Assembly: GCF_000227135.1 (NCBI RefSeq)
Contig: NC_018256.1
Location: 888,377-952,376 of the forward strand
From: Leishmania donovani
Lineage: Eukaryota; Euglenozoa; Kinetoplastea; Trypanosomatida; Trypanosomatidae
DNA length: 64,000 nucleotides
Direction: 5' to 3'
This document shows positions 17,882 to 28,187 of the stretch, in pieces. The number at the start of each line of letters is the position of its first letter. The stretch's first letter is position 1. The position numbers were made by a program, and so were the translations under genes. Under the pieces are notes generated by a model. The model made no database searches, was not told where the DNA came from, and saw nothing but the letters and a program-made list of their open reading frames with translations.

Positions 17882-18994
17882 TGAGGGAGACAGTAGCTCT
17901 GCGTGTTACGCACAACGACAGGACGCTCACAGAGGGGGTGGGGGCGGGGGCGCGTGAGATGAAGAAAAGAGACGCGACGGGTAACGTATGGCGAAGCGCG
18001 AGGAAGAAATATACAGATGCAGAGAGAATGTAAGCGTGGCTCTTCGTCACGCACACGCACACACGCATAGAGCGAGATTGATGCGCCTAAGAGTGGGCAA
18101 CAAGAGCGAGAAAGAAGGAGAGAACGATGGCGGAGGGAAGTGAATCTGTGCAGCAACAAGAAGAGGTGGTGGTGGTGGTAAAAAGAGAGGGAGGGAGAAG
18201 GAGGAGGAGAGAAAGGCGCGTAGTGTGGGGCGTGTAGGAGCACAAGACAACAACAACAAAGGTACTGTCAGAGAGGTCGTAGGAGCAAGAAACGCCTGCA
18301 TGCACACCAATAACGAGCGCACACGCACACAAAGACACAAAGCGAAATTTGAAGGCTGCACAAGAGATACGAGATGTACGCCAAAGTGGAAGTAGGGTGG
18401 GCGGGTGGCGGAGCACAGAGATGGGGAGGGAGGGAGAGGAAGGGACGAAGGTGGGCGCTCGACAAAGCAACCCCATTCGACCCTGTCGTGCAACACACAC
18501 GCACACAATAAAACACCTCGCTCTCGCACTAGGCGACGCCTCGTAGTGCGGAGGTGCTCCTCTAAGAGGAAGCAGCGCAGAAGTAAAAAAGAAAGGGGGA
18601 GGAAAGGAGACTCAAGAGAGACGGAGATTTAAGACGTCGCACGTGCGCGTGTCTGTGTGCCTGAGCCTCGGGTGCAGAGAGACGACTGGGCGGCACAGAA
18701 TCAACAGCGATGAAGCAAGGCTGACCCTAATCGACCTAATTTTTTTTTCTTGCTGAGCGCACACGAGCTTGGTGAGTGTGGCAGCCCAGACACCGACACT
18801 GACGGACCTATACACGGCAATACGCGCGCAGAGAGGGAGAGAGACAAAGCACTCAAAAGTCCACGCAGGGGACGTAAAAAAAAAAATAAAATAAAATGTG
18901 AGACTACTACGCACTTATGTTGTGTGTGTGTTGGGGGAAGAGGAGAGGGGCGAGAGTATTTTTGATTGCGTGGTGAAATGAACGCGAGAATGCA

Positions 18995-19014
18995 ATATAT
19001 ATATATATATATAT
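18995..19014. repeat. (AT)10 microsatellite
   Basis: Ten uninterrupted AT units followed by a short T/A-rich tail to about 19025. Self-complementary, in the spacer behind the GPI1 gene. Confidence 0.9.
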
Positions 19015-19659
19015 TTATATTTAAAAGGAACTCAGCAGTGCGTATTGGCCGACGACGTGTGACTCGGCGATGAATCACCAAAAAAAAAAGAGTACAAGAT
19101 ACGGTGGGGTGTAGGGAGGGAGAGAGAGAGAGGGTGCAGAGTGTATGTTAGGGGAGAACGTGAATGCATCCACCACACACTCTTAGCATGCTCGCGTCTG
19201 CGCAGCTCGGCAAGAGCAGGAAGCGAATAAAAAGTAAACCGCACTGCGCACTTGCCCACTGAGCGCGACAAGCGCACGACACGCGTCCATGCGGTTCTGC
19301 TGGTTCAGCTAAGGCGAGTTTAGCTCCACGTCGACGAGATGCTGTGCAAAGCCTGTTTCCAAGCGCAGAACGGCGTGCCCACAGACCACCACGCAGACAC
19401 ACGCATACGAGCACGCCGTCAGAATAGGTGCGGCACTTCCTTGTGATACGGGGGATCGTGCGAGCTGTCGGTGGTGGCTGTGGGAGGAGGTGGGGAGGGG
19501 CTGGTAACGTCGACCTTGTGTTTCTTTTTTTGGTTGGCGTGCAGTGCCAGCAAAGGAGAGCGAAAAACGAAAAGCAAACACAGAGAGAGAAAGCAAGGAG
19601 ACACACATGAGCGATATGGCACAGCGCCACATTCTTTCCTGCTCATATGCTTCCACTGG

Positions 19660-22308
19660 TCATTTGTGCTTTTTGGTCGTGTCCTTCTCAGGTGACGGCG
19701 TACACAGGGTACACCGTGGCGACACGCAGTTGGTCAGAAGATGGGGCCCGAGAATGTCTGTCATTTTCGGTAAGTACTCAATCCTGCCGCGCAGCACCAA
19801 CGAGACTACCTTTGCCGGCCACAGGCGGGTCATACTGATGTCCACAACAACGAAGAAATCAGTCAGCATAGCAGATAGTGGGAGCGGCAGCGCCTCCACT
19901 GTCACCTCAACCGTGTGGGAGGCGAGCTCCTCCTCGTCGTGACCTGGGCGGCTGCCACAGCCGAGGAATCGACGCACACTGGTGATGACAGGATTCGAGA
20001 GCGCCACCCCGCCACTTAGACGATGCCGTGCACACAGCCAGTAGACGATCGGGTGGATAGGCACATGCAGCGAGAGGTAGGCAATAGACTCAAGGCACGT
20101 CTCCATGTACCAAATTGTTGCCAGCACAAAGGAAAAGTACAAGTAGTACACGGCCAGCGTTGGAAACAGAAAGATGATGATGACGAAGAGAAATGTAGCG
20201 GCCAGCATCTGATCCACCTGAAAATGGTAAATGTCGTACCGCTTGCGCAGGGGGTTGTACTTGACACCGTAGAACTGGCGGAAGAGGTTTGTCAGCAGAA
20301 CGCGGGCGAAGCAGTATGGCAGCGCAATGGCGTGGTGAAGGAAGCGCAGGTGGAGCGAGACGAGCCCCGTCACGTCCGAGACGAGGGCAGCGGCGGTGCT
20401 GCATCCCAGAAGACAGAAGATGCGCAGGTGAAATGCCATGCTGACCCACTCGTACACCGCTTGGCGTTGATCCTCGGATGCTGGGGAAAACCACGTTGAC
20501 GACGCCGCCGCCGTACTGACGGCGGCGACTGTGCTGCACACGTTCCCCTCCACCGCCACCGAGGCCGCTTGGAAGGACACAAGGCTCGGCAGCGTGGCAG
20601 GAGACCATCTCAGCAGCGCATCCCACACCTCCAGCACGCACTTGGCGAAGAAGCAGAGGGCCATGTTCAGGTCCTCGTTCACCTTTAGCCCAGCGGGGTA
20701 GCCGTCGAACCAGTCCATGTAGGACGCGTGCACCTCATACAGCCAGTGACGCGTCATGTACTGCGAGGCAGCATAGAGGGAAGGGCCACAGGCTGACAAG
20801 CACAGGTAGACAAGCACTCCGAGAACCAGGTCCACTGCGCAGCGCGAGACGTAGCCAAAGATGCAGACATAGCGGTGATTGATGGAGGACGAGACTTGGT
20901 GCGGCAGCACCGGATGGAGGCCGCAGGAGTCGTTGGCGAAACTGACGGCGCACAAAAAGTGTGCGAACTCGGAGGTTCGATAGAGCAGCACCTCCGCTGT
21001 CCTGCTGAAACGCAGGAGCTTCAAGAGACCCACCACGTAGGTGGAGATGAAGTCGACAGCGTACTTGAGCACCCCCGTCAGCGGCTCCTCGGTGTCCTCC
21101 TTGACGTAGTTGTACAATTGCTCCTTCTGCATGACGCGGCGCACATGCCGGCCAGCGCGCATCGTCGCCAAAAAGACGCTCATCTCTGCCCTGTCCGTGG
21201 TCGAGGTAAAGTCGAGGCGAGGCGGCACGCCCGCCGGCGGCGGCAGCGCAATGCTGTGGGATGGGGCCGGCGTACTCTGCGCGAGGAGCTTCTCGAACTG
21301 CAACGCCGACTGCCCCCTCCCCCTCCGATCGTTGCTGTCCAGTTGGTCCATTTCCGAGTCACTGAGCGTCATCACGCCGATCGGCGCTGCCGTCGCGCTG
21401 CCGTCGCCCTCCGAGAGCGACATGCTCTCCTCCTGGGTTACTGGCAGTCGGTCGCGCAGGGAGCTGTTCCGATGCAACTCAGTGGTAACGGACGCGTCCT
21501 GTGCGGAGCTGCTGGCCTGAACGGTGAAACTCGGGTTGGCATTGAAGGACGTCCCCCAGCGCTTGTCTGCCAGCACACTCGACTGTTCCCCCGTGTCGCG
21601 GTCGGAGAAGCAGCTGTCCTCGGCGGCCAGTGTGATGGAGTCGTTCACGACGCTCGTGTAGCACCGGCGCTGCTGGTGTCGCTTGAGTACGCGCGGCTCC
21701 GCCTCTTTGCGCATGACCTGCGGGAGCAGAACACCCTCCAGATTCGAGTTCGCGCCTGGTGCGCACACCGGCGCGACGCCGCTCTGCAGCTGTCGCACGC
21801 CTGACACCCCGTAGAGCGCTGTGGCCGAAAAGATGGTGGGGCGAATGGAAAGCGCCTTTGACGGATCACACCGCACGACATGCAGCTGGCAGGGCTGCAC
21901 GCGCGCGCCGCAGCACCACAGCTCCGCCAGCACTGGCCCCTCAAGGAGCTCCAGCCAGAGATAGCTGCCCTTGCGTGCGCCGCGGATGTCTTCCTCCTCC
22001 GTGACGGAGCAGAAGTTACAGCTGCTAGGGGCGCTGTTGGGCCGCACGCAGCCGAGGATGTTGAGGTTACTGTACGGTATCTCCGGCATGTGCCCCTTGT
22101 AGTTTTGCAGGACACACCTGATTTGCTGTAACTCCGCCTTCGCCTCCGGCAACGTGCAGTTGCGCAGAAACCAGGTCACGATGATGTACAGGCTGCGGTC
22201 ATTCCACCCCACCACCCACGCAATAGAGTCGTTCGGGCCCAGGATCTGCATGGCGGCCGAGAGTGGCCATACCAGCATGCAGATTTCGGTTGTGCTGGAG
22301 AGCGGCAT
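19660..22308 (-). CDS. GPI1: GPI1/PIG-Q: subunit of GPI-GlcNAc transferase
   Basis: 882 residues from a true ATG. The C-terminal half matches the Gpi1 family: YMDWFDGYPAGLKVNEDL (around residue 525-545) corresponds to the family signature W-x-x-G-x-P-A-G-L-K-x-N. Further on, LFRQFYGVKYNPLRKRYD and DQMLAATFLFVIIIFLFPTL match the conserved loop and membrane segments. Several hydrophobic segments place it in the ER membrane. Gpi1/PIG-Q stabilises the complex that transfers GlcNAc to phosphatidylinositol, the first step of GPI-anchor synthesis; GPI-linked molecules coat these parasites. The N-terminal third (soluble) and a Ser/Thr/Glu-rich linker around 240-370 make it longer than yeast Gpi1. No disruption was seen. 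Confidence 0.92.
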   Translation of the reverse strand: MPLSSTTEICMLVWPLSAAMQILGPNDSIAWVVGWNDRSLYIIVTWFLRNCTLPEAKAELQQIRCVLQNYKGHMPEIPYSNLNILGCVRPNSAPSSCNFCSVTEEEDIRGARKGSYLWLELLEGPVLAELWCCGARVQPCQLHVVRCDPSKALSIRPTIFSATALYGVSGVRQLQSGVAPVCAPGANSNLEGVLLPQVMRKEAEPRVLKRHQQRRCYTSVVNDSITLAAEDSCFSDRDTGEQSSVLADKRWGTSFNANPSFTVQASSSAQDASVTTELHRNSSLRDRLPVTQEESMSLSEGDGSATAAPIGVMTLSDSEMDQLDSNDRRGRGQSALQFEKLLAQSTPAPSHSIALPPPAGVPPRLDFTSTTDRAEMSVFLATMRAGRHVRRVMQKEQLYNYVKEDTEEPLTGVLKYAVDFISTYVVGLLKLLRFSRTAEVLLYRTSEFAHFLCAVSFANDSCGLHPVLPHQVSSSINHRYVCIFGYVSRCAVDLVLGVLVYLCLSACGPSLYAASQYMTRHWLYEVHASYMDWFDGYPAGLKVNEDLNMALCFFAKCVLEVWDALLRWSPATLPSLVSFQAASVAVEGNVCSTVAAVSTAAASSTWFSPASEDQRQAVYEWVSMAFHLRIFCLLGCSTAAALVSDVTGLVSLHLRFLHHAIALPYCFARVLLTNLFRQFYGVKYNPLRKRYDIYHFQVDQMLAATFLFVIIIFLFPTLAVYYLYFSFVLATIWYMETCLESIAYLSLHVPIHPIVYWLCARHRLSGGVALSNPVITSVRRFLGCGSRPGHDEEELASHTVEVTVEALPLPLSAMLTDFFVVVDISMTRLWPAKVVSLVLRGRIEYLPKMTDILGPHLLTNCVSPRCTLCTPSPEKDTTKKHK

Positions 22309-23161
22309 AATTCAGCCAACTTCGTTTTCTTCCGATCGGCGCGTGCGTGTACGTGCGGGTTTGCGAGTGCACGTAGAAGGGTCGCTAAGCAATCTGTGTA
22401 CGACTTCGCTGCCTAGTGCGAAAGAGGGAGGTGGGAAGAGGTACACGACTGGGTAAACAAGAGTGAAGAGCACGAAGGACGACCAGCGAAGCCGAGCAAG
22501 GCGGCGCAAGGGATGCGATGGGTTACACGGGAGAACAAGCCGGAAAGCGGGGCGGGTAGGTGAGAAGGAGGGGTGAGAAAAATTGAGAGAATACACAGCT
22601 GACGGTGCGCTTCATGGCAGCAAACGACAAAAACGAAAGAAGAGCGACACGATGCGCCAGCCCGTGCAACGGCAAAGGATCGAAGACAGAGCACACAAGA
22701 CTGTTCATGTACGTCTCAGACTTCCCGTGCGTGTCGCCTGCGGCTGAGGGGTTGCGCAGTGAAGATCTGCTCGAACGCTGCCACGCCAAGGTGAACAGAA
22801 ACGTGTGGCCACTGCCATACGTTCGGACCTTTCACGTCCGCTTTACCGTTTTTTAGATTTTTTAAAGCATAATCCCCTGCTCTGCGCGGCACGTTCTCCA
22901 TGCCAGCATTCGTTTCCGTCCTCCTTTGCCCTACTCCCCATCTCTACTTGTTCTCGTAGAACCGCGCTTCTGCAAGCATCGCAATGGATGCGCAGTGGAT
23001 GGGGCAGAGGGCGGGGGTGAAGAGGTGCGGAGGGTACGCGCATGGGGGGGGGGAGGGCGGGTGTGTGCAGGATGAGTCATCAAGCCAAAACGGCGCACAC
23101 ACAGACGAGGGAGAGGCGAAACTGCTCAAAGACAGCAGAAGAGCTGCACACGGGTGCTCAA
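22309..23161. other. Spacer between coiled-coil gene and GPI1
   Basis: 0.85 kb, no gene seen. It contains a run of G at about 23045-23053 and the predicted leader of the GPI1 gene. Confidence 0.6.
22413..22440 (-). promoter_or_regulatory. Predicted spliced-leader acceptor for GPI1
   Basis: A pyrimidine tract on the minus strand (complement of 22419-22440) is followed by its first AG at 22414-22413, about 105 nt before the ATG. Confidence 0.5.
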
Positions 23162-26100
23162 CTACTCCTCCTCAAAGCCAAAGCCGGAGTAGAACGGGTT
23201 GTCATCATAAACCGGTCGGTTTGACGGCTCGGTCGGAAACACGGACGGAGGCGGGTAATGCGAGAAAAGGTCACTGGCTGCGGTGTCAAAAACGGGCGGT
23301 CGCTGCCCCGCCTCAACGTGTCCGAGGATGTACTCGCCAAGGATACTGGGCTGCTGCTGCTGCTGGTGCGCGTGCGGGCCCGGCCACTGCTGCACCTCAC
23401 GCTGCGCATTCTTCGAGGGACGCTTCCTGCTCTTCTTCTTGCCCTTCACTTCCACTTGCCGCACCACTTCTGTCAACTCGTTGGTGCCCGCCGCGGTAGT
23501 GCAACGTGGCGCCTCGTCTACGCGATCTTGTGTAGTGCGTTCGTCCTTTCTCGATTGCGCATTGTCTTGCTTTTCCTCGGGGATCTCCTCACCGGCGTCG
23601 TGCTCGCCCACAGCCTCCTCGCCCTCGGCGCCGGCGTCATCGCGCACTTGCAGCGGATGAGCTTCCTTATCTGCCCCTTCCTCATTCGGTCGCTTCGCGG
23701 TAAAAGCGAGGGCATCGCCGTCGCGCTCTTCCGGCTCGCTTTCCGCGGCGACCTCCTCCGCCGGCTCATCGCCAAACTGCTGCCCCTGTTCGTCACCACC
23801 TTCGGCGGCATCTGCGTCTGCTTCCGCCTCCTCTTCCCTCGTGTTCTCGAGCCCCTCGGCTTCGTCACCTCGCTTCGCTGACGCGACCTCGGACTTTGCT
23901 GCACCTCCGCCCACTTCCCGATTCCTCTCAGCCGTCTCCGCCTTCACGTCTGTCGTCACTTCGGGAGGAGAGTCGGAGGCCTCTTGCTTTATGTCAACGC
24001 TGTCCTCATCCTTGATCGCGTCATCACCAGCACCGTCGGCGTTCACCGCCTGATGCTGCCCGGGATCATCTAGTAGGAGGGATTTCCACGCAACCGATTC
24101 AGCCTTCCTTACCTCGCAACGGTCGAGCGTCTCTGTGGTAGACAAATCCTTCTGTTTCTGCAGCTGAGCCAGCTGCGCTTGCAACGCTTCCACCTCGAGC
24201 CGCGCCTGCTGCATGGCAGCCGCCAGCGCGTACCGCTCCGTTGTCGTGGTGTCGGTCAGCAACTTACGTTGCTGCTGGATTTGGGCAGCGAGAGAAGCGG
24301 CACTGCTGTTGCGCGCGGTGCATTCGGCCGCGCGCTCCTGCAGCGCCTTGGCCTTGGCGAGGGCCTTCTCTAGCAGAGACGGCACCTCTGCCATCGAATA
24401 CTGAGCGTACTGATCCAGCTTCGCCTGCGTCTCTGTGAATTTCGCCCGAACCTCCGCAGTCTCGGCTACAAGGCTATTCTTCCATTCGGCAGAGAGCGCG
24501 CTGATGGTACCCTGAATCGCATCCACGCGCAGCGGCAACTGTGGGACGCGCACCTGCGATAGAAGTCGATCTTTGCCGACGGCATCGCTTTCACGCTCGT
24601 CATCCTCGGCGCACGTTAGCAGCTGCATAGCGCTTTCCAGTTCTGGTGTGGTGCTTGTGACGGGTACGTCGGCGCTGCTCGCGTCTCCGCGCTGGCATTC
24701 CGACTCACCCGCTTCGTCACAGAGCTGCAGAAGCCGGATCAGTAGAGCAACATCCCGCTTCTCGCGCTCGAGAGGCGCCATGCACCTGTGGTGTACCTGC
24801 GCAAGTGCGGCATTTATCGCCTCGACGATGGTTGCCTGGGAGGCGTGCAAGCTGTCGAGCAGCTGCTGCTCCTGCAGCAGGAGAGGAGCGGTGCGCGGGT
24901 TGTGCAAGTTGGCATCGTCGCTGCGTGTGTCGCTCGACAAGGGCTCCGCGGCATCCGCATCCATGCACCGGCGCAGGAGCAACTCAGCAGTGCGGCACCA
25001 GGCATCTTCGCTGGAATGGGCACACACTTCCGCTTCCACCACAACATCCTGCGTTCTCTGCCAATGTTTCGCGTTTTCGGCGAGAAGAGAGACAAGCGAG
25101 TTGGCGCGCGTCTGCACCGCCTCCAGCATAGAGAGAACCTGGACACGGGTGGCCAGCGAAGCCGCAGGCACGGATGAGTGAGAGCGCGGTAACGGCGCGA
25201 GCCCATCGCCTTCATCCTGCGCTTTACCTTCGTCGTCTACATCTTCGTGTGGGTCACTAATGTCGCCCCTGGCAGCGTCGTCTCGCTCGTCCGGTGGCTT
25301 CGGCGTGGATGCCACAAACGCGATAAGGCGCGCCAGGCCGTTATAACTTGCACGACGGAGATTATCCACCAGCACCGCCTCCAGCGTGCGCGAGTTCCCT
25401 CTGGTATCTGCCGTGGCTACCAGCGAAGCGATTGCGGTGGCCTCAGTCTGCGAGACCCACGCTGCGCCGAGGACGCGACGCGCGCACTTTTTCAGGTACA
25501 GAAGCTCTCTCAGCAAGCGGTCACGCAGCCCTTCGTGCCGCGCGCACGTGTCTGCGACGGCTTTCATCTTTTCCGGTGTCACCTCGTGTGGCGGTGAGGT
25601 GAAGATGCACGACGGCTGTGGCACAGGAGCAGAACAAGACGCAGTGGCGGCACGGCCAGCGCCAGTTACGGCCCTCTCCGCGTTACGCAGGACGGCCAGT
25701 GTCAACGCGGTTTGTAACTCTTGCCGGCGGCGCAGCAAGATCTTCCGCAGTCCCATCGCCCGCATCTCAGCTAGGGTCACAGGCGAGTACAAGTCTCGCA
25801 GCTCGAGCGCTTGCTGCGCGTGTGCCGCGAAGAGGCTCCACTCCAGCGCGTGCACACGACGCTGCCGCAAATCTGCTTCGGTCTGCAGTGCGGCTTCTGT
25901 GAGAGCCTGCAATTCCTGCAGTAAGCATTGGCACCGGCGTCCCACCTCCGTCAGCGCTGTGGCAACTACGGACATGTTGGTGCAGCACTCTGGATCACGG
26001 AAGAGCGTGTGCACCTTCGCCAGAGTTCCACCGAGGGTGGTCAGGCCGTTCGTTTGCCTTTGCCACATGTCGTTCAGAGGAGACGCAGCGAGTGGGGAAG

Positions 26101-27025
26101 CGGTCAAAGGACGCGTACAGTCGGGCTCCTCCTGTCTTTGCCCCGCAGCGGTGGCCGACACCGCGTCAGCGAGGCCTGCGTCCTCGTGTAGGCGGTACAA
26201 AAGTTCCTCGGTTTCCGCCGTCCATCTCTCCTGACGCTCCGCCTCAGCACGCATCCATCGTGCGTGGGAGCGCAGCAGCCCCGCCGCTTCGGTGCAGCGG
26301 CGATACTGCAGCTGAGCATGCTCCATGCGATGAGCCAAACATGCTAGTCGAGCTTCTGTCGCCACATCCGCCGTGAGGTCTTCGGCACTCGGCCAAGCGC
26401 CGGCGGAAGAGATAGTCATCTGCTTTTCAGAATCCGCGCTTGCGTTAGTGGAGGCCGTAGCGCCACCACTGGCATGCAGACACGACGCGCCCCGTGCCTG
26501 TGACGCCAGATAGGCCTGCTGCTGTGCTGCCACCTCCGTCATCAGCTTTGTCTCCCGCTGTGCCATGCGCAACGCGAAGCCGCCTTGGCGAGCTCGCTGC
26601 TGCTCCTGCGCCTCCATTTCCGCCACACGAAAGAGTAAGCTGCGGTACTCGGCTGCGTAGGCACCATCGTCGCCGTCGCCACTGTTGCTGTCGTCATCGT
26701 CGTCAGCCTCGTCCACTGCCTCTTCATTGTCGGCCTCCGGTGCTGTAAGCTGTACCTCAGCGGCCCGTGTTGCGGACGTCTTCGCCATGGCGTGCTCAAG
26801 GAAGTTCTCACGGCGTAGCGATCCCTGCTCGTTGGTCGCTGCAGTCTCTGCCTCGTACTGGACTTGGCCATCCGCTGGCTCGGAGGTCAAGAGGGCTGTT
26901 GTGGCAGGCGCTACGGAGACTGGCTGTCGGCTGGCGGGCTGCTGCGGCTGCGCCGAGTCCGCCGGGGTCAGAGAGGCAAGCACCTCTTCGTCTTCCGCGA
27001 GGGGATTCCTATATACGCTATCCAT
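23162..27025 (-). CDS. Large coiled-coil protein with acidic tail, function unknown
   Basis: 1287 residues from a true ATG. Most of residues 90-960 is alpha-helical with heptad-rich stretches, for example AALAAAMQQARLE-like segments with Gln/Ala/Leu spacing around 900-950. From about 1008 to 1155 the chain is strongly acidic and low in complexity. A short basic patch follows (KGKKKSRKRPSKN), which could be a nuclear localisation signal, then a His/Gln-rich piece. The C-terminus ends in Pro/Phe motifs, including SLFSHYPPP-like sequence and DNPFYSGFGF. NPF is a known EH-domain ligand, but a single copy is weak evidence. I do not recognise a family. A scaffold or cytoskeletal role would fit the composition only. 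Confidence 0.85.
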   Translation of the reverse strand: MDSVYRNPLAEDEEVLASLTPADSAQPQQPASRQPVSVAPATTALLTSEPADGQVQYEAETAATNEQGSLRRENFLEHAMAKTSATRAAEVQLTAPEADNEEAVDEADDDDDSNSGDGDDGAYAAEYRSLLFRVAEMEAQEQQRARQGGFALRMAQRETKLMTEVAAQQQAYLASQARGASCLHASGGATASTNASADSEKQMTISSAGAWPSAEDLTADVATEARLACLAHRMEHAQLQYRRCTEAAGLLRSHARWMRAEAERQERWTAETEELLYRLHEDAGLADAVSATAAGQRQEEPDCTRPLTASPLAASPLNDMWQRQTNGLTTLGGTLAKVHTLFRDPECCTNMSVVATALTEVGRRCQCLLQELQALTEAALQTEADLRQRRVHALEWSLFAAHAQQALELRDLYSPVTLAEMRAMGLRKILLRRRQELQTALTLAVLRNAERAVTGAGRAATASCSAPVPQPSCIFTSPPHEVTPEKMKAVADTCARHEGLRDRLLRELLYLKKCARRVLGAAWVSQTEATAIASLVATADTRGNSRTLEAVLVDNLRRASYNGLARLIAFVASTPKPPDERDDAARGDISDPHEDVDDEGKAQDEGDGLAPLPRSHSSVPAASLATRVQVLSMLEAVQTRANSLVSLLAENAKHWQRTQDVVVEAEVCAHSSEDAWCRTAELLLRRCMDADAAEPLSSDTRSDDANLHNPRTAPLLLQEQQLLDSLHASQATIVEAINAALAQVHHRCMAPLEREKRDVALLIRLLQLCDEAGESECQRGDASSADVPVTSTTPELESAMQLLTCAEDDERESDAVGKDRLLSQVRVPQLPLRVDAIQGTISALSAEWKNSLVAETAEVRAKFTETQAKLDQYAQYSMAEVPSLLEKALAKAKALQERAAECTARNSSAASLAAQIQQQRKLLTDTTTTERYALAAAMQQARLEVEALQAQLAQLQKQKDLSTTETLDRCEVRKAESVAWKSLLLDDPGQHQAVNADGAGDDAIKDEDSVDIKQEASDSPPEVTTDVKAETAERNREVGGGAAKSEVASAKRGDEAEGLENTREEEAEADADAAEGGDEQGQQFGDEPAEEVAAESEPEERDGDALAFTAKRPNEEGADKEAHPLQVRDDAGAEGEEAVGEHDAGEEIPEEKQDNAQSRKDERTTQDRVDEAPRCTTAAGTNELTEVVRQVEVKGKKKSRKRPSKNAQREVQQWPGPHAHQQQQQPSILGEYILGHVEAGQRPPVFDTAASDLFSHYPPPSVFPTEPSNRPVYDDNPFYSGFGFEEE

Positions 27026-27219
27026 CTCCTCCCAAGCGTCTGTCGCCCGTCAGCCAGGGCAGACTTTCGGGCGCTTTGCGGAGGTGCCGAGGAGGTTCCC
27101 TCGCCCCTCGACCGAATCAGCCAAGCGCACTCACACGCACGTGTCAATGACGCCCTGTCCGCACAGCAAGCGCCTGTCTGTATCTGTGTCTGTGTCTGTG
27201 TCGGTCTGTGGGCATGACA

Positions 27220-27249
27220 CTGATGCAGAAAAGAGAAACAAGGAAACAA
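27220..27249 (-). promoter_or_regulatory. Predicted spliced-leader acceptor for the coiled-coil gene
   Basis: The complement of 27225-27249 is a pyrimidine tract; the first AG after it on the minus strand is at 27221-27220. The leader would be about 194 nt. Confidence 0.5.
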
Positions 27250-27522
27250 TATGGCGGAGTGGTGAAAAGAGCGCCGAGATGACGTGCCTAACGGCGTATT
27301 TTGGTGTCTTCGCATCATACGGGGAGATGATGGCGATCGCCGAAAGCCAAGGGCATGGAAACAGAGCATCTGTACGGGTACCCGGCCCCACATCCTACTA
27401 ATAGAAGGCAAGGCAGGGCAGCGGTCGAACTCGAGAGACACCGAACAACAGCGCTTCCCACCGCATCTCCATGTTCTTCCGAGCACGGATGAATGCCTGG
27501 ACAACACACTTTTTTCTTTGTG

Positions 27523-28088
27523 TCCACCCTCTCTGCCATACAACATGAGTTGCACGCCACTCCACCCGCCCCCGGCCTGCCACAGACCCCACCGCGCGGT
27601 GCGAAGCAGCCGTGGGCACACGCGCTAGAGAGTGCGCCGACTCCGTCATCGGAGCACGGCCCCCTGCACCAGGCTCCACCCATCACCGCCGCTTAGCCGG
27701 TCGCCTCGCAGCCGCGCCACCCATTGTGCTGGTCCCTGTCCGGGGCATCCTTCGGGGTGGCACTCAGGCTCCCCACACCAGCAGGCAGTGCGGGGGCCGT
27801 GTGGGATACGTTCGAGTCACGCGGACACGTCGCCTATCGCGTGGATGGCAGAAGCGTGCGCACCGTCGCTGGCCTCTCCAGCGCAACAATGTCCACAGCC
27901 TGACCGCCGGCATGCGTAGCGGTACATCGCTCTCACCCTCCCGCCCTCCGCCATGTCCGAGGTGCGTGAAGTTTTCACCACCTGAAGTGGCTCGGCGTTG
28001 GCAGGGATAGGGAGTGGGGGCTGCATTGCTTCCCCCACACAGAGCGTGGGGAGGGGGAGAGGGGTGTACTGCGCCCTGCGATGCCACG
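27523..28088 (-). mobile_element. SIDER-type retroposon, copy 1 (5' tip lost in gap)
   Basis: About 566 bp of a repeat that occurs four times in the window with about 95% identity between copies by eye. The shared left edge begins at TCCACCCTCTCTGCC and the shared right edge runs into the assembly gap at 28089. Read on the minus strand (same sense as all genes), the 5' portion carries CCCTGCC...GCCAC-TTCAG-GTGGTG. I recall this as resembling the 77-79 nt signature shared by ingi/L1Tc-type elements and LmSIDERs. The size, sense orientation and spacer location fit the LmSIDER2 family of short degenerate retroposons. A 7-bp perfect stem with an 11-nt loop lies at 28014-28038. Confidence 0.75.
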
Positions 28089-28187
28089 NNNNNNNNNNNN
28101 NNNNNNNNNNNNNNNNNNNNNNNNNNNNNNNNNNNNNNNNNNNNNNNNNNNNNNNNNNNNNNNNNNNNNNNNNNNNNNNNNNNNNNN
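28089..28187. other. Assembly gap, 99 N
   Basis: A run of 99 unknown bases separating SIDER copy 1 from copy 2. The missing ends of the two copies (about 20 bp of copy 1 and about 65 bp of copy 2) nearly fill it. Confidence 0.99.

Larger units (their letters stand above)
17748..19659. other. Spacer with purine-rich + strand and an (AT)10 run
   Basis: 1.9 kb with no credible gene. It contains (AT)10 at 18995-19014 next to an A/T-rich patch, unusual in this GC-rich window, and long AG-rich tracts on the plus strand. It should hold the 3' UTR of the GPI1 gene and the leader of the kinase gene. Confidence 0.65.

Noticed and set aside
20875..21804. 309-residue plus-strand frame
   Set aside because: Antisense shadow of GPI1; Arg/His/Gln-rich composition typical of such shadows.
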